From positions 310,001 through 374,000 of the forward strand of contig NZ_JAYGHP010000002.1 in the NCBI RefSeq assembly GCF_034932065.1: a DNA stretch of 64,000 bases. Reading direction: 5' to 3'. This document shows, in pieces, positions 24,825 to 34,607 of the stretch. The notes below the pieces were generated by a model that was not told the DNA's origin, did not search any database, and saw only the letters and a list, made by a program, of their open reading frames with translations. A program made the translations under genes and the position numbers. The first letter of the stretch is position 1, and each line of letters opens with the position of its first letter. Source of the DNA: Crocosphaera sp. UHCC 0190. GTDB taxonomy: Bacteria; Cyanobacteriota; Cyanobacteriia; Cyanobacteriales; Microcystaceae.

Positions 24825-27290
24825 TTAGTCAGTAGCCTTGGCTAAAACTGGCTGTGTATCGCCTGGCATCACTTTAACCTGGCCTTGTTCGTCGATATCC
24901 ACGACAGCCGTGTCTCCTTCCCCGACTCGTCCTGACAAAATCTCTTCAGCTAGGACATCTTCGAGAAGACGCATAATGGCACGACGTAAAGGTCTGGCCC
25001 CATAAGCGGGGTTATAACCTTCCTCAACTAAGCGTTCTTTGAACTTGTCGGTAACTCGGAGGGTAATTTCCTTCTCCGTTAACCGTGCAAAGACTTCTTT
25101 GAGGAGAATTTCGGAAATTTCCTTGACCTCGTCCTTGTTCAACTGACGGAAGACGATAATCTCATCAAGTCGGTTGAGAAACTCAGGACGGAAGTAATTC
25201 TTCAATTCCTCATTGACTAAGGAACGAATGCGGTTATACTGGGCTTCATTTTGGTTTTGTTCAAACTCAAAGCCGAGGCCACCGCCACCCTTTTCAATGA
25301 CTTTAGAACCGATATTAGAGGTCATGATTAACAGGGTATTCTTAAAGTCCACTGTCCGACCCTTAGCATCAGTCAAGCGACCATCTTCTAAGATTTGCAG
25401 GAGCATATTGAAGACATCAGGGTGGGCCTTTTCAATTTCATCAAAGAGAACCACCGTGTAAGGACGACGACGAACTGCTTCTGTCAGTTGTCCTCCTTCA
25501 TTGTATCCTACATAGCCAGGAGGCGACCCAATTAACTTGGATACGGTATGGCGTTCCATGTATTCGGACATATCGAGGCGAATCATCGCGTCTTCTGATC
25601 CGAAGAAATAGGCGGCCAAAGCCTTGGTTAATTCAGTTTTACCAACCCCTGTCGGCCCAGAGAAGATAAAGCTGGCAATAGGACGGTTGGGGTTTTTCAG
25701 ACCAACTCTGGCCCGACGAATGGCCCGGGAAACCGCTTTCACCGCATCTTCTTGACCAATGAGACGCTGATGTAAGGTATCTTCCATGTGCAGGAGCTTT
25801 TCAGACTCAGTTTCCGTCAACTTATTAACGGGAACCCCTGTCCAAGAGGCTACAATATGGGCGATTTCTTCTGAATCAACAAAAGGTTCGTCACCTTCCC
25901 CTTCCCCTTTCTTAGCTGAGGAGATAGCGCGAATTTGGGACTTGAGATCCATTTCCTGATCTCGTAATTCTCCGGCGCGATCAAAGTCCTGAGAACGCAC
26001 TGCATCATCTTTTTGCTTGAGGATGATACGCAGTTCTTTATCCAGTTCCTTGGCCGCGGGAGGCAGTTGGGAATTAATCAGACGTACTCTCGAACCCGCT
26101 TCATCAATAAGATCGATGGCCTTATCAGGAAGAAAACGGTCAGAAATATAGCGATCTGACAGTTTAGCGGCAGCTTCCAGGGCTTCATCTAAGATTTTTA
26201 ACTTATGATGTTGCTCATAGCGTTCCCGCAGTCCGTAGAGAATTTCAATGGTTTCTTCTACGGTAGGTTCACCCACCATGACGGGTTGAAAACGACGCTC
26301 TAGGGCGGCATCTCGTTCAATGTGCTTGCGGTATTCATCTAGGGTGGTAGCCCCGATACACTGCAATTCACCCCGTGCTAAGGCGGGTTTGAGGATGTTG
26401 GCGGCATCAATCGCCCCTTCGGCAGCCCCGGCCCCAATCAGGGTATGGACTTCATCAATAACGAGAATAACATTTCCCGCTTGACGAATTTCGTCCATAA
26501 TTTTTTTCAGTCGTTCTTCAAATTCACCCCGATATTTGGTTCCGGCCACTAATAAACCAATATCGAGGGTAACGACCCGTTTATCTTCGAGAATATCAGG
26601 GATATCTTTATTAGCGATGCGTTGGGCTAACCCTTCTGCGATCGCTGTTTTACCGACCCCTGGTTCTCCGATCAGAACGGGATTATTTTTGGTACGACGG
26701 CCGAGAATTTGGATGACCCGCTCGATTTCTTTTTGTCGTCCGACCACAGGATCAAGTTGTCCTTCGGCGGCTAATTGAGTCAAATTAGAGCCAAATTCAT
26801 CGAGAGTGGGTGTTTTTGTCCGTCCTGATGGGCCACCACCGGCCGCCACTTCAGCAGTTTCGCCGAGTTGACGAATCACCTGGGTACGAACTTTGGAGAG
26901 GTCTACCCCTAGGTTTTCTAATACCCTAGCAGCGACTCCTTCCCCTTCTCGAATTAGTCCTAATAAAAGGTGTTCGGTACCGATGTAGTTATGACCGAGT
27001 TGTCTGGCTTCTTCTAGGGAGAGTTCCAGCACTCGTTTTGCTCTTGGGGTAAAGGGAATTTCAACGGCGACGAACCCTGATCCCCGACCAATGATTTTTT
27101 CCACTTCAATGCGAGCATCTTTAAGATTAACCCCCATTGATTTGAGGACTTTGGCCGCGACTCCGGTTCCCTCGCCAATTAGCCCTAGAAGAATTTGTTC
27201 CGTCCCGACAAAGTTATGGCCGAGGCGGCGAGCTTCCTCTTGAGCTAACATTATTACCTTGATAGCTTTCTCTGTAAAGCGTTCAAACAT
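24825..27290 (-). CDS. clpC: ATP-dependent Clp protease ATPase ClpC
   Basis: 821 residues, normal for ClpC. Order: double Clp-N repeat (1-145), first AAA+ module with GEPGVGKTA, a middle coiled coil with a UVR-type motif ([19 protein letters not shown]), and a second AAA+ module with [10 protein letters not shown] and a C-terminal D2-small domain. It is the Hsp100 unfoldase that feeds ClpP/ClpR and is essential in cyanobacteria, also acting at the chloroplast-envelope equivalent in plants. It stands alone with its own terminator. No defects seen. Confidence 0.97.
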   Translation of the reverse strand: MFERFTEKAIKVIMLAQEEARRLGHNFVGTEQILLGLIGEGTGVAAKVLKSMGVNLKDARIEVEKIIGRGSGFVAVEIPFTPRAKRVLELSLEEARQLGHNYIGTEHLLLGLIREGEGVAARVLENLGVDLSKVRTQVIRQLGETAEVAAGGGPSGRTKTPTLDEFGSNLTQLAAEGQLDPVVGRQKEIERVIQILGRRTKNNPVLIGEPGVGKTAIAEGLAQRIANKDIPDILEDKRVVTLDIGLLVAGTKYRGEFEERLKKIMDEIRQAGNVILVIDEVHTLIGAGAAEGAIDAANILKPALARGELQCIGATTLDEYRKHIERDAALERRFQPVMVGEPTVEETIEILYGLRERYEQHHKLKILDEALEAAAKLSDRYISDRFLPDKAIDLIDEAGSRVRLINSQLPPAAKELDKELRIILKQKDDAVRSQDFDRAGELRDQEMDLKSQIRAISSAKKGEGEGDEPFVDSEEIAHIVASWTGVPVNKLTETESEKLLHMEDTLHQRLIGQEDAVKAVSRAIRRARVGLKNPNRPIASFIFSGPTGVGKTELTKALAAYFFGSEDAMIRLDMSEYMERHTVSKLIGSPPGYVGYNEGGQLTEAVRRRPYTVVLFDEIEKAHPDVFNMLLQILEDGRLTDAKGRTVDFKNTLLIMTSNIGSKVIEKGGGGLGFEFEQNQNEAQYNRIRSLVNEELKNYFRPEFLNRLDEIIVFRQLNKDEVKEISEILLKEVFARLTEKEITLRVTDKFKERLVEEGYNPAYGARPLRRAIMRLLEDVLAEEILSGRVGEGDTAVVDIDEQGQVKVMPGDTQPVLAKATD

Positions 27291-27476
27291 ATCTTTATTT
27301 ATCCATCACCTGCTGCTTGCCCGTGTAAGCTGATTTTAACACAGCTTTTTTTTACTGTTATTTAAGTTTGATTTTTGTAGCGTTCACTACTGTTGTGCTT
27401 GGTTTGATCATTGTTTGTGGTTTTACGCCTTTGGGGAAAGGTTGAATATTGATCTGAACGATGATCTTCTCTCATT

Positions 27477-28133
27477 TTAACCCTTGATTGCTTGGGTTTC
27501 AGAGACGATTGCTCTAATTTTTTCACTCCAATCATTAAGATTATCTAAATTTAATCGATAACTGAGGGGATGGGCAATGAGACGGGCGGTACTCTGAAAT
27601 AGGGTGTCAATTTCGACTAGACCGTTTTCTTTGAGGGTGCGTCCGGTGGAAACGAGATCGACGATCGCTTCTGACATTCCGGTAATGGGGCCTAATTCTA
27701 CTGAACCATACAGGGGTATGATTTCTACGGGGATATCTAAGCGGCGAAAATAATCTTTAGCGCAGTTGACAAATTTTGAGGCTACTTTTCCATTGGGGGG
27801 CAGTTCTCCTGGCCGTTGATAGGGACTTGATGCAGGGACGGCCACTGACATTCGACAACTGCCAAATTTTAGATCGGATAAATGGGCTACTGTGGGAGTT
27901 TTTTCTAATAATAAGTCATAGCCAACGATGCCTAATTGTGCCTGGCCATATTCGACGTAAACAGGTACATCTGTTGCTCTGACTAATAAGGCTTTGGCGG
28001 TATTGGTGGGATCGGTAATTTGTAATTGACGGTTTTTTGAGTCTAAAAATCCACTAAAATCTAAGCCGATTTTTTGAAAGAGTTCAATGGAATCTGATAA
28101 AAGTGCGCCTTTGGGTAATGCAATGGTAATCAT
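27477..28133 (-). CDS. hisG: ATP phosphoribosyltransferase, short form
   Basis: 218 residues. It catalyses the first step of histidine synthesis, joining ATP and PRPP. The length shows the short form, which lacks the C-terminal regulatory domain and needs HisZ; hisZ is present at 46532. Visible motifs include [11 protein letters not shown] at the N-terminus and [18 protein letters not shown], the PRPP-binding loop, near 160. It is not linked to other his genes; hisIE is 4 kb away on the same strand but separated by unrelated genes. Confidence 0.95.
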   Translation of the reverse strand: MITIALPKGALLSDSIELFQKIGLDFSGFLDSKNRQLQITDPTNTAKALLVRATDVPVYVEYGQAQLGIVGYDLLLEKTPTVAHLSDLKFGSCRMSVAVPASSPYQRPGELPPNGKVASKFVNCAKDYFRRLDIPVEIIPLYGSVELGPITGMSEAIVDLVSTGRTLKENGLVEIDTLFQSTARLIAHPLSYRLNLDNLNDWSEKIRAIVSETQAIKG

Positions 28134-28261
28134 GTTTAGCTGATTTTCAGGAAATACTTTTTATTTTATCTGATTATCGATATCTACACGGTTAAATGAC
28201 TTGATGATGTTATCCTCAAGAAGACTCACCGGAAAGATGATCGCCTAATTTAGAATTATCC

Positions 28262-28717
28262 TTAATCTTCACTAGGGAACCATTTTTGAGTCAATAATTG
28301 CTCTAATGTATAAGGGCATTTTTCAGGAAAATCTACAAAAAAGCCTGTTTTTTCTTGAACATAACCCAAAGCATCTTCATAGATATTATCTAGTTCTTCT
28401 GCTAGATGATTTTGTAAATTAGTTGTCAAATATTTTCTTAACTGAGTCCGAAAACTTTGTATTTCTGCTCGCCAATGATTCTGATTTCTTTGCTTTTCCA
28501 GTTCCCAATATTGTAATAATAATAAATGTCTAATAATCTGTTCTAGAAAGCTACTTACTCTGCTTTTATCCCTTTTACCCAAGCTTTCTAACTCCTCAAT
28601 GAGGTTTTCTATATCTAAGTCATTTAAACGGTGTTCTTTAAGAATTTTAATGGTTTCTTCTAGCCAAAGATATTCATCAATTTCATAAAGATTTTTTAGA
28701 TAATTTTGTGTTAGCAT
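28262..28717 (-). CDS. DUF29 family protein
   Basis: 151 residues of the second DUF29 subtype in this window: YLWLEETIKILKEHRLNDLD, then IENLIEELESLGKRDKS, HLLLLQYWELEK and CPYTLEQLLTQKWFPSED. It is clearly closer to the copy at 60480 than to those at 5449 and 9623. It starts 26 bases after the thrB stop on the same strand, so it is probably co-transcribed with thrB. Function unknown. Confidence 0.9.
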   Translation of the reverse strand: MLTQNYLKNLYEIDEYLWLEETIKILKEHRLNDLDIENLIEELESLGKRDKSRVSSFLEQIIRHLLLLQYWELEKQRNQNHWRAEIQSFRTQLRKYLTTNLQNHLAEELDNIYEDALGYVQEKTGFFVDFPEKCPYTLEQLLTQKWFPSED

Positions 28718-28743
28718 TTTGGCCGCTGAATTAATTTTAGATA

Positions 28744-29655
28744 TTACTGAACTTTTGCTCCTTGAGTATCAATGGTAAGCGATCGCACTTCACAATTAAT
28801 TTCTCGTTGCGTCCAAGCTGTTTTCATGGCACTTTCAACAGCTTGAAGATTCTGGGGACTTGTTAAGGCTAAAAGGGTTGGCCCTGCTCCACTAATGACC
28901 ATACCATAGGCTCCTGCTTTCAGTGCCGATTCTTGCACAAATTCATAGCCTTCAATTAGTCCTTTACGATAGGGTTGATGGACTTTATCGGCCATGGCTT
29001 TATTTAACCAAATTCCGTTGCCTGTTTCCAAGGCTCTAATTAGCAGTCCGATGTGAGCAATGTTAAATATAGCATCAGCACGGGGTAAGGTTTTGGGTAA
29101 AACGGCCCTTGCTTCTTCGGTGGATAATTCAAAGTTAGGGATAGCAACCACGGGGATAATATCGCTATGCCAAGGAATTTGACAAATTTCCCAGTTTCCC
29201 ATCTCTCCGACGGATAATTGACAGTTTCCCAGTAAAGCGGGTACGACATTATCGGGGTGGCCTTCCATGGCGATCGCAAGTTCCATGATTTCTGACAAGG
29301 AGAGGGGGTTTCCCGCTAATTCATTGGCCCCCATTAGCCCGCCGACAATAGCCGTAGCAGAGCTTCCTAACCCTCTGGCTAGGGGAACACCTAAACGGAT
29401 GTTAATGGCGATTCTAGGGGCTTTTTTGTCTAAATGGTGGTACAAATGAGCAAAGGCTTGATAGATTAGGTTACTTTTATCCGTACTGACGCGGTGTGCT
29501 TCGCTTCCGGTGACGGTAATTTGTAGCTCTGGGCTGTTTTCTTGTGCTAGGGTAAACTGGAATTGATTGTAAAGGGTTAGGGCTGCCCCAAGACAGTCAA
29601 AACCTGGGCCGATGTTTGCGGTGGTTGCGGGAACGGAAATGGTAACAGTAGTCAT
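28744..29655 (-). CDS. thrB: homoserine kinase
   Basis: 303 residues, a GHMP-family kinase that phosphorylates homoserine, giving the substrate of ThrC at 15856. The N-terminal block VSVPATTANIGPGFDCLGAA is the family signature, the phosphate loop PLARGLGSSATAIVGG lies near 92, and SGAGPTLLAL near 255 is motif 3. It is followed by a DUF29 gene. The start ATG is unambiguous. Confidence 0.96.
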   Translation of the reverse strand: MTTVTISVPATTANIGPGFDCLGAALTLYNQFQFTLAQENSPELQITVTGSEAHRVSTDKSNLIYQAFAHLYHHLDKKAPRIAINIRLGVPLARGLGSSATAIVGGLMGANELAGNPLSLSEIMELAIAMEGHPDNVVPALLGNCQLSVGEMGNWEICQIPWHSDIIPVVAIPNFELSTEEARAVLPKTLPRADAIFNIAHIGLLIRALETGNGIWLNKAMADKVHQPYRKGLIEGYEFVQESALKAGAYGMVISGAGPTLLALTSPQNLQAVESAMKTAWTQREINCEVRSLTIDTQGAKVQ

Positions 29656-29848
29656 GGACAGCCATTATTTTAAGATTTCTTTCGTTATTCTATGTTTTTT
29701 TGCTACAAATTGGGTTGTGCGTTGTGATTTTACTATAATCAGACACGATGGGGCCGTTTAAAACGGTTCGCTAAATACATAACTATTTTAATAAGCATCA
29801 TGTTTGAATTTATTCCTGTAACTTCTCAGATATTAAGTGCAAGCTAGA

Positions 29849-29867
29849 GGGCGCAAGCATTGCGCCC
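29849..29867. repeat. palindrome GGGCGCAA/TTGCGCCC
   Basis: Eight-base perfect arms around a 3-base loop, just upstream of the larger palindrome at 29878. Part of a cluster of dispersed cyanobacterial repeats in this 589-base gene-free stretch. Confidence 0.7.
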
Positions 29868-29877
29868 CTACAAGCGG

Positions 29878-29928
29878 AAAAAGAGGGACGTAGGGGCGTA
29901 TGCCATACGCCCCTACGTCCCTCTTTTT
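29878..29928. repeat. perfect 51-bp palindrome
   Basis: Two 25-base arms, exactly complementary, around a single C at 29903. The arm runs AAAAAGAGGGACG then TAGGGGCGTATG. The core (TAGGGGCGTA/TACGCCCCTA) is a widespread cyanobacterial repeat. With T residues at the end of each arm it could stop transcription from both sides. A 60-odd-residue ORF running through it is just the translated repeat. Confidence 0.85.
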
Positions 29929-30244
29929 GGGATAGTTTATTATAATTTTGAACCCCCCCAACCCCCCTTAGTAAAGGGGGAGAATTTAGAATACTCCTTA
30001 GAAGAAGGTGAGAATAATGAAATAGGAGATTATGAAAACTTCTTAGAAATAGTCAACTATCAATTAATCGAAATTTTAGCTAGTCTAGACAACAATAAAC
30101 TTTAAAATGAATTAATTGATTAAAACAACAATCAACTTAAATTAATCTAAATAATTAAACTTTACTTAGGGCTCATTGCTTCATTCATACCAATGTGAGT
30201 TAAAATAAAGTAGATAAATCCATATCTTGCCAGGGATAAATAAC

Positions 30245-31132
30245 ATGAAAACGAATCCATCCCTTACCCAACCCAAACCCCCATTAACCACCCAAGAAGT
30301 GGGAACCGTAAATATTCGAGGTGTCGATCACTATTATGAGTGGATACGACAACCAGGAACCCTGCAAAAACCTGTCATGGTGTTTGTTCATGGTTGGGGA
30401 GGTTCCGCTAGATATTGGCGCAGTACCGCCACATTTTTAAGTGATAATTATGATTGTTTATTGTATGATTTACGAGGTTTTGGACGCTCTAAATTACCAG
30501 AAAATCCATTAAATTTAAGCTATGAATTAGAAGAATATGCCGAAGATTTAAAAGAGTTATTAGAAACATTAAAAATCAATAAAATGTATCTCCATAGTCA
30601 TTCAATGGGGGCATCTGTCGGAGCTTTGTTTGCTACCATGTACCCCGAAAAAGTAGCAAGATTAATTCTCACTTGCAACGGAATTTTTGAATATGATGAA
30701 AGGGCTTTTTCTGCCTTTCACAAGTTTGGTGGTTATGTAGTTAAATTTCGTTATAATTGGTTTCTAAAATTCCCCTTTGCTGATCGCTTATTTATGGCGA
30801 GATTTCTCCATCGTCCCATTGAAAAACAAGAAAGGATTGCTTTTTTAGAGGATTTTATTTTAGCTGATTATGAAGCAGCATTAGGAACTATTTATACATC
30901 CGTTAGTCTAAAAGCTGTGGAAGTTATGCCTCAAATATTCGCCGAAATCTCTGTTCCAACCTTGTTAATAGCAGGGGAAAAAGATATCATTATTCCGGCA
31001 GCAATGGGACGTATGGCAGCCAGTTTAAATGATAAAATTGAATATGTAGAGATTGAAAAAACGGCTCATTTCCCCATGTTAGAAGCCCCAGAAACTTACT
31101 TGACAAAAGTTCGAGAATTTGTTAAGCAATAA
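30245..31132 (+). CDS. alpha/beta hydrolase
   Basis: 295 residues from ATG 30245, with AGGGA eight bases upstream; a TTG at 30227 is less likely. Alpha/beta hydrolase landmarks: oxyanion region FVHGWGGSARYW, nucleophile elbow HSHSMGASVG, acid in IAGEKDIII, and the catalytic His in TAHFPMLEAP. Soluble, no signal peptide. The substrate is unknown; similar cyanobacterial proteins are annotated only as hydrolases. It may share an operon with the AllA-like gene 83 bases downstream. Confidence 0.9.
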   Translation: MKTNPSLTQPKPPLTTQEVGTVNIRGVDHYYEWIRQPGTLQKPVMVFVHGWGGSARYWRSTATFLSDNYDCLLYDLRGFGRSKLPENPLNLSYELEEYAEDLKELLETLKINKMYLHSHSMGASVGALFATMYPEKVARLILTCNGIFEYDERAFSAFHKFGGYVVKFRYNWFLKFPFADRLFMARFLHRPIEKQERIAFLEDFILADYEAALGTIYTSVSLKAVEVMPQIFAEISVPTLLIAGEKDIIIPAAMGRMAASLNDKIEYVEIEKTAHFPMLEAPETYLTKVREFVKQ

Positions 31133-31215
31133 ACAAGTAATTTAGGAAAATTAAAACCAATAAAAAGAGGAGAAGACAGACGAATTAGTAACCATAAATC
31201 AAGAGGTGAATCATT

Positions 31216-31704
31216 ATGTTAGCCACCATTAAACCTTTACCTGCTCTCGCCATTAATTCTGACAATTTTCAAGCCTATGGTCAGTTAATTACCCCGTCGC
31301 AACATGGTAAACTATATGATGAAACTGATGCCCAATTAAACCTAAAAAATGGCATCCCTCGCTTCTATATTATGCACTTAGAAAAACGAGGTAGACAGTT
31401 TGATCGTATTACTCGTCATTGTCAATGTACCCAATGTTTAGGAGCATTAGAAGGGAAAGAATGGTTTATGGCTGTTGCACCTCCTAGTGAGCAAAATTAT
31501 CCTGATTTGACACAATTAAAAGCCTTTAAAATTCCAGGAAATTGCTTTATTAAATTAAATGTGGGGACTTGGCACGCAGGGCCATATTTTGATCACGATG
31601 AAGTTGATTTTTATAACTTAGAATTAAGTGATACTAATGTTGTTGATCATTTTACCTACAACTTCTTAAAAGAAGAGCATTTAACCTTTGAAATTGTTAC
31701 CTAA
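31216..31704 (+). CDS. ureidoglycolate lyase family protein (AllA-like)
   Basis: 162 residues matching the AllA/ureidoglycolate lyase fold: LPALAINSDNFQAYGQLI at the N-terminus, FYIMHLEKRGRQFDRITRH in the middle, and KLNVGTWHAGPYF near the C-terminus, with the family's HAGP box. In purine breakdown AllA splits ureidoglycolate to glyoxylate and urea. No other allantoin genes are near, and cyanobacterial members may do something else. RBS AGAGGTG precedes the ATG. Confidence 0.85.
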   Translation: MLATIKPLPALAINSDNFQAYGQLITPSQHGKLYDETDAQLNLKNGIPRFYIMHLEKRGRQFDRITRHCQCTQCLGALEGKEWFMAVAPPSEQNYPDLTQLKAFKIPGNCFIKLNVGTWHAGPYFDHDEVDFYNLELSDTNVVDHFTYNFLKEEHLTFEIVT

Positions 31705-31714
31705 TCTTGATTTT

Positions 31715-31882
31715 ATGACTAGCTCTTTTTCCACAACAAAACTTAATGAAGCTTTAGAAAGAAAGCGCATAAAATTAGAAGAACAACGTCAATCTTTATT
31801 TAAAAAAACTCATGAGGAGTTATTGACAAATCTAGAAAAAGACATTGAAAATTTTCTGCAAAACCTTTCTAATCTAGAGTAA
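31715..31882 (+). CDS. 55-residue coiled-coil protein
   Basis: A short, highly charged helical protein (KLNEALERKRIKLEEQRQ, then KTHEELLTNLEKDIENF). The ATG at 31715 lies 10 bases after the AllA-like stop, so it is probably the last gene of that operon; a TTG at 31688 would overlap the upstream gene. No family recognised. It converges on hisIE 13 bases away. Confidence 0.6.
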   Translation: MTSSFSTTKLNEALERKRIKLEEQRQSLFKKTHEELLTNLEKDIENFLQNLSNLE

Positions 31883-31895
31883 GATAAACTCCTTT

Positions 31896-32552
31896 CTATC
31901 GTCTTCTTTCTTGTAACTTACGATAGACATCTTTTAGGGGAACGTGATGATAGGATAAAGCCACTAAAGTATGATAGAATAAATCAGCAACTTCTGAGGC
32001 GATCGCGTCTTTGTCATCATCCTTACAAGCCATGACGACCTCAGCAGATTCTTCCCCAATTTTTTTGAGGATTTTGTTATCTCCCCCTGCTAATAAAGTG
32101 CGGGTGTACGATCCCTCAACCGGATGATCTCGACGCTCACAAATCACCTCATAAACCCCTGACAAAGCATCAGCAGGGGGCGCAACTTTTTGGGAATCTT
32201 CTAATTGATGAAAACAGCTTCTTTCCCCCGTATGACAAGCAATATCCCCCAATTGTTCGATAGTAATTAATAGGGCATCACTATCACAATCATAACGAAT
32301 TGCCTTGACCTTTTGAATATGGCCAGAGGTGGCCCCTTTATGCCATAATTCCTGACGAGAACGACTCCAATACCAAGTTTCTCCCGTTGCTAAGGTTTTT
32401 TTGAGGGATTCTCGATTCATCCAGGCCATCATCAAGACAGTGCCATCCAAATAATCTTGGGCGATCGCTGGCACTAATCCCTGTTCATTATAGCGGATTT
32501 TATCGAGGGGAATCGCATCAGTAAAATTAAAATCAGGGGAGAGAGAAGACAT
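31896..32552 (-). CDS. hisIE: bifunctional phosphoribosyl-AMP cyclohydrolase / phosphoribosyl-ATP pyrophosphatase
   Basis: 218 residues: HisI domain (about 1-125) with [29 protein letters not shown] and the zinc-binding HTGERSCF; HisE domain (about 130-218) with [18 protein letters not shown] and the final [15 protein letters not shown]. It performs steps 2 and 3 of histidine synthesis after HisG. The gene stands alone. Confidence 0.96.
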   Translation of the reverse strand: MSSLSPDFNFTDAIPLDKIRYNEQGLVPAIAQDYLDGTVLMMAWMNRESLKKTLATGETWYWSRSRQELWHKGATSGHIQKVKAIRYDCDSDALLITIEQLGDIACHTGERSCFHQLEDSQKVAPPADALSGVYEVICERRDHPVEGSYTRTLLAGGDNKILKKIGEESAEVVMACKDDDKDAIASEVADLFYHTLVALSYHHVPLKDVYRKLQERRR

Positions 32553-32823
32553 GGATTAACTCCAGAAAATCGCTTTTTATCTTTTAATATGATACTTTTT
32601 GAACCCTCATTCTCGGTCACTTCTTAAGTTTTTCTTTAAGGAATATTTCAAATTACTAAGTTTCCTAAGTTTTCCCCAAAATTTGTTGCTCGATTAAGAC
32701 ATAATGAAGATGGAGGATTTGACGGAATCAGGGGTTGTGAGGAAGACCTTGATTCAAAGGTTCGACTTGGTAAGTATAGCATAAATTTAATCAAAAATCA
32801 AAGGTTTAAGAGAAGGAAAGATT

Positions 32824-34035
32824 ATGAAAGCGATCACCAGAATCGGAATTATTGTCATGGCTTCTTTGTTAGTCGTGCCAATGGCCAAAGCAGAAAATCC
32901 GGCTCATTTACAGCAATTAAAAGATACCCATGCTTGTGTCGGTTGTGACTTACAAGATGCCGATCTGCAAAACCTAAATTTAGAAGGAGTTAACTTAGAA
33001 AACGCCAACTTAATTAATACCCAATTAAATGGGGTTAATTTGAGTGATGCCAACCTAAAAGGGGCAAATCTTGTTAATGCGGATCTCGATGGGGTTATTT
33101 TAAGAAATGCCAACTTAGAAGGAGCGCAAATGAGAGGGGTTTTGATGAAAAAGGCTAACCTAGAAGGAGCCAATCTCCGAGGGGCAGACTTAACCCTTCA
33201 TGATGGAGAAAGAGCTAATTTAGAAGGGGCCAATCTCCAAAATGCTGATTTAACCGGAGCCTATTTAAGAGGTATTAAACTGAAAGAAGCCAACCTTCAA
33301 GGGGCCAATCTTTCCGCCACAGATTTCTCCCTAGATTATCCCAATAATACCACAGCAAAAATGGCTTTAAATCTAGCTACAGCACCCATTCCCTTGATTT
33401 ATCCTGGGGCAGTTTTAGGGTTAATTGGTGAGTTTGTTATTCCTGAAGTTTCTGCCCTCCATGCTGATCTGAGTTATGCCAATTTTGAGGGAGCAAACTT
33501 AGAGAATGCTAACCTACAAGACGTTGATTTAGAAGCAGCAAACCTAAAAGATGCCAACTTAAAAAATGCCAACTTACACTTTGCTTATTTGGTTAATACG
33601 AATCTCAGTGATGCTGATTTAATCGCCGCCAAACTAACAGAAATTAACATGGAAGGGGCCAACTTAAGTAATGCTAACTTACAAGGGGCTAATCTCAATT
33701 CATCCTATTTAGTTGGGGCCAATCTAAGTGATGCTAATTTAGCCTCAGCACAATTGACAGAAATGGATATGCAAAAGGTCGATTTGAGTGGTGTTGATTT
33801 ACAAGGAGCTAATCTCAATTCATCCTATTTAGTTGGGGCTAATCTGAGTAATGCTAATTTAGCCTCGGCACAATTGACAGACATTGATATGCAAAAGGTC
33901 GATTTAAGTGATGCTAACTTACTGGGGGCGGTGCTGGTTGATTCTAACTTGGATGAGGCTAACCTATGCGGTGCCATCATGCCCGATGGTTCCACTTCTC
34001 AGGTGGGATGTACTGCCATCAATGTTATTGACTAA
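32824..34035 (+). CDS. exported pentapeptide-repeat protein
   Basis: 403 residues. A signal peptide (about 1-23, ending VPMAKAEN) precedes a short Cys pair (HACVGCDL), then A(D/N)LXX pentapeptide repeats (about 40-170), a non-repeat hydrophobic insert (about 172-205), and a second repeat block (about 210-400). The chain should form two right-handed quadrilateral beta-helices in the periplasm or thylakoid lumen. The insert (LNLATAPIPLIYPGAVLGLI) might be a loop or a membrane contact. The function of such proteins in cyanobacteria is mostly unknown. GAGAAGGAAAG precedes the ATG. The repeats include a recent 120-base tandem duplication. Confidence 0.92.
   Translation: MKAITRIGIIVMASLLVVPMAKAENPAHLQQLKDTHACVGCDLQDADLQNLNLEGVNLENANLINTQLNGVNLSDANLKGANLVNADLDGVILRNANLEGAQMRGVLMKKANLEGANLRGADLTLHDGERANLEGANLQNADLTGAYLRGIKLKEANLQGANLSATDFSLDYPNNTTAKMALNLATAPIPLIYPGAVLGLIGEFVIPEVSALHADLSYANFEGANLENANLQDVDLEAANLKDANLKNANLHFAYLVNTNLSDADLIAAKLTEINMEGANLSNANLQGANLNSSYLVGANLSDANLASAQLTEMDMQKVDLSGVDLQGANLNSSYLVGANLSNANLASAQLTDIDMQKVDLSDANLLGAVLVDSNLDEANLCGAIMPDGSTSQVGCTAINVID
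33681..33920 (+). repeat. 120-bp tandem duplication inside the pentapeptide gene
   Basis: 33681-33800 and 33801-33920 are nearly identical, both reading acaagg(g/a)gctaatctcaa and so on through atgcaaaaggtcga. The unit is 40 codons (eight pentapeptides), showing how the beta-helix grows by whole turns. Confidence 0.85.
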
Positions 34036-34167
34036 ATGCTGCATTTTGGATTCCGCGAAGGGGCAATAGGGGTGGGGCGTTGGTAAGTTTGACCGCCTGT
34101 CTTTTGACGGGGTGTTGCCCTTATTAGTACAATGAATACCTTAAAAAACCTTGTCTAATAGCGAGTC

Positions 34168-34548
34168 ATGGTGTCAAAATTAGAACCCCAGAAATTCATT
34201 GAGATTCAATCCACCGGAGATTGTAGCAAGCAGAAAAGAAAACTCATTTCTATCGGCATCACCCCCACAGGGATTATTTCTATTGGTATTGCACCCATGG
34301 GCATTCTTGCCATTGGGGTTGTGCCAATGGGGGTGGTTTCCTTTGGAGCAGTGGCCATGGGAACCGTAGCGACGGGTATTGTAACGATGGGAATTGCTGC
34401 CTTTGGGGTAGAAACCATGTCCTTGGTCAATTTAGGAAGATGGCAAGTGGGGCCAGTTGAAATTAAGTCGGAACCCCATAATCATCAAAATCACCTTCAA
34501 CCGACAGGAGAAGATCATCAACATAATTTACACGAATCACATCATTAA
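34168..34548 (+). CDS. PMG/SIG-repeat protein with His-rich tail
   Basis: 126 residues. After a polar N-terminus (1-28) there is a hydrophobic repeat of 5-6 residue units ending in Gly (ISIGIAPMGILAIGVVPMG and so on, about 29-90), then a hydrophilic tail with eight His in the last 26 residues (HNHQNH, HQHNLHESHH). The repeat could be a glycine-zippered membrane segment or a tight beta-helix like that in some left-handed hexapeptide proteins; the tail should bind divalent metals. No family recognised. It sits between the pentapeptide protein and the sensor kinase, 132 bases after the former. Confidence 0.65.
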   Translation: MVSKLEPQKFIEIQSTGDCSKQKRKLISIGITPTGIISIGIAPMGILAIGVVPMGVVSFGAVAMGTVATGIVTMGIAAFGVETMSLVNLGRWQVGPVEIKSEPHNHQNHLQPTGEDHQHNLHESHH

Positions 34549-34607
34549 GTGACAAAATTCCCCATAATGGAAGAAGAAGCGCAAGCATCTTCGGGAGATG
34601 CTATTAA

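Larger units (their letters stand above)
29656..30244. other. 589-bp gene-free region rich in palindromes
   Basis: Between the thrB start and the hydrolase gene. It holds the palindromes at 29849 and 29878 and a C/G hairpin at 29963-29980 (CCCCCTT/AAGGGGG), another common cyanobacterial repeat, plus a CCGTTTAAAACGG box near 29754. The rest is AT-rich. No believable gene is seen. Confidence 0.6.

Noticed and set aside
29860-30105. An 81-residue ORF through the palindrome cluster
   Set aside because: Its first half is just the translated 51-bp palindrome and C-rich repeat; no start signal or family is seen.
33681-33920. Possible CRISPR-like direct repeats
   Set aside because: These are coding pentapeptide repeats in phase with codons, without spacers.
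34206-34430. Antisense ORF with Met/Pro/Thr repeats
   Set aside because: A shadow of the repeat-rich sense gene; the sense frame has the His-rich tail and a proper start.
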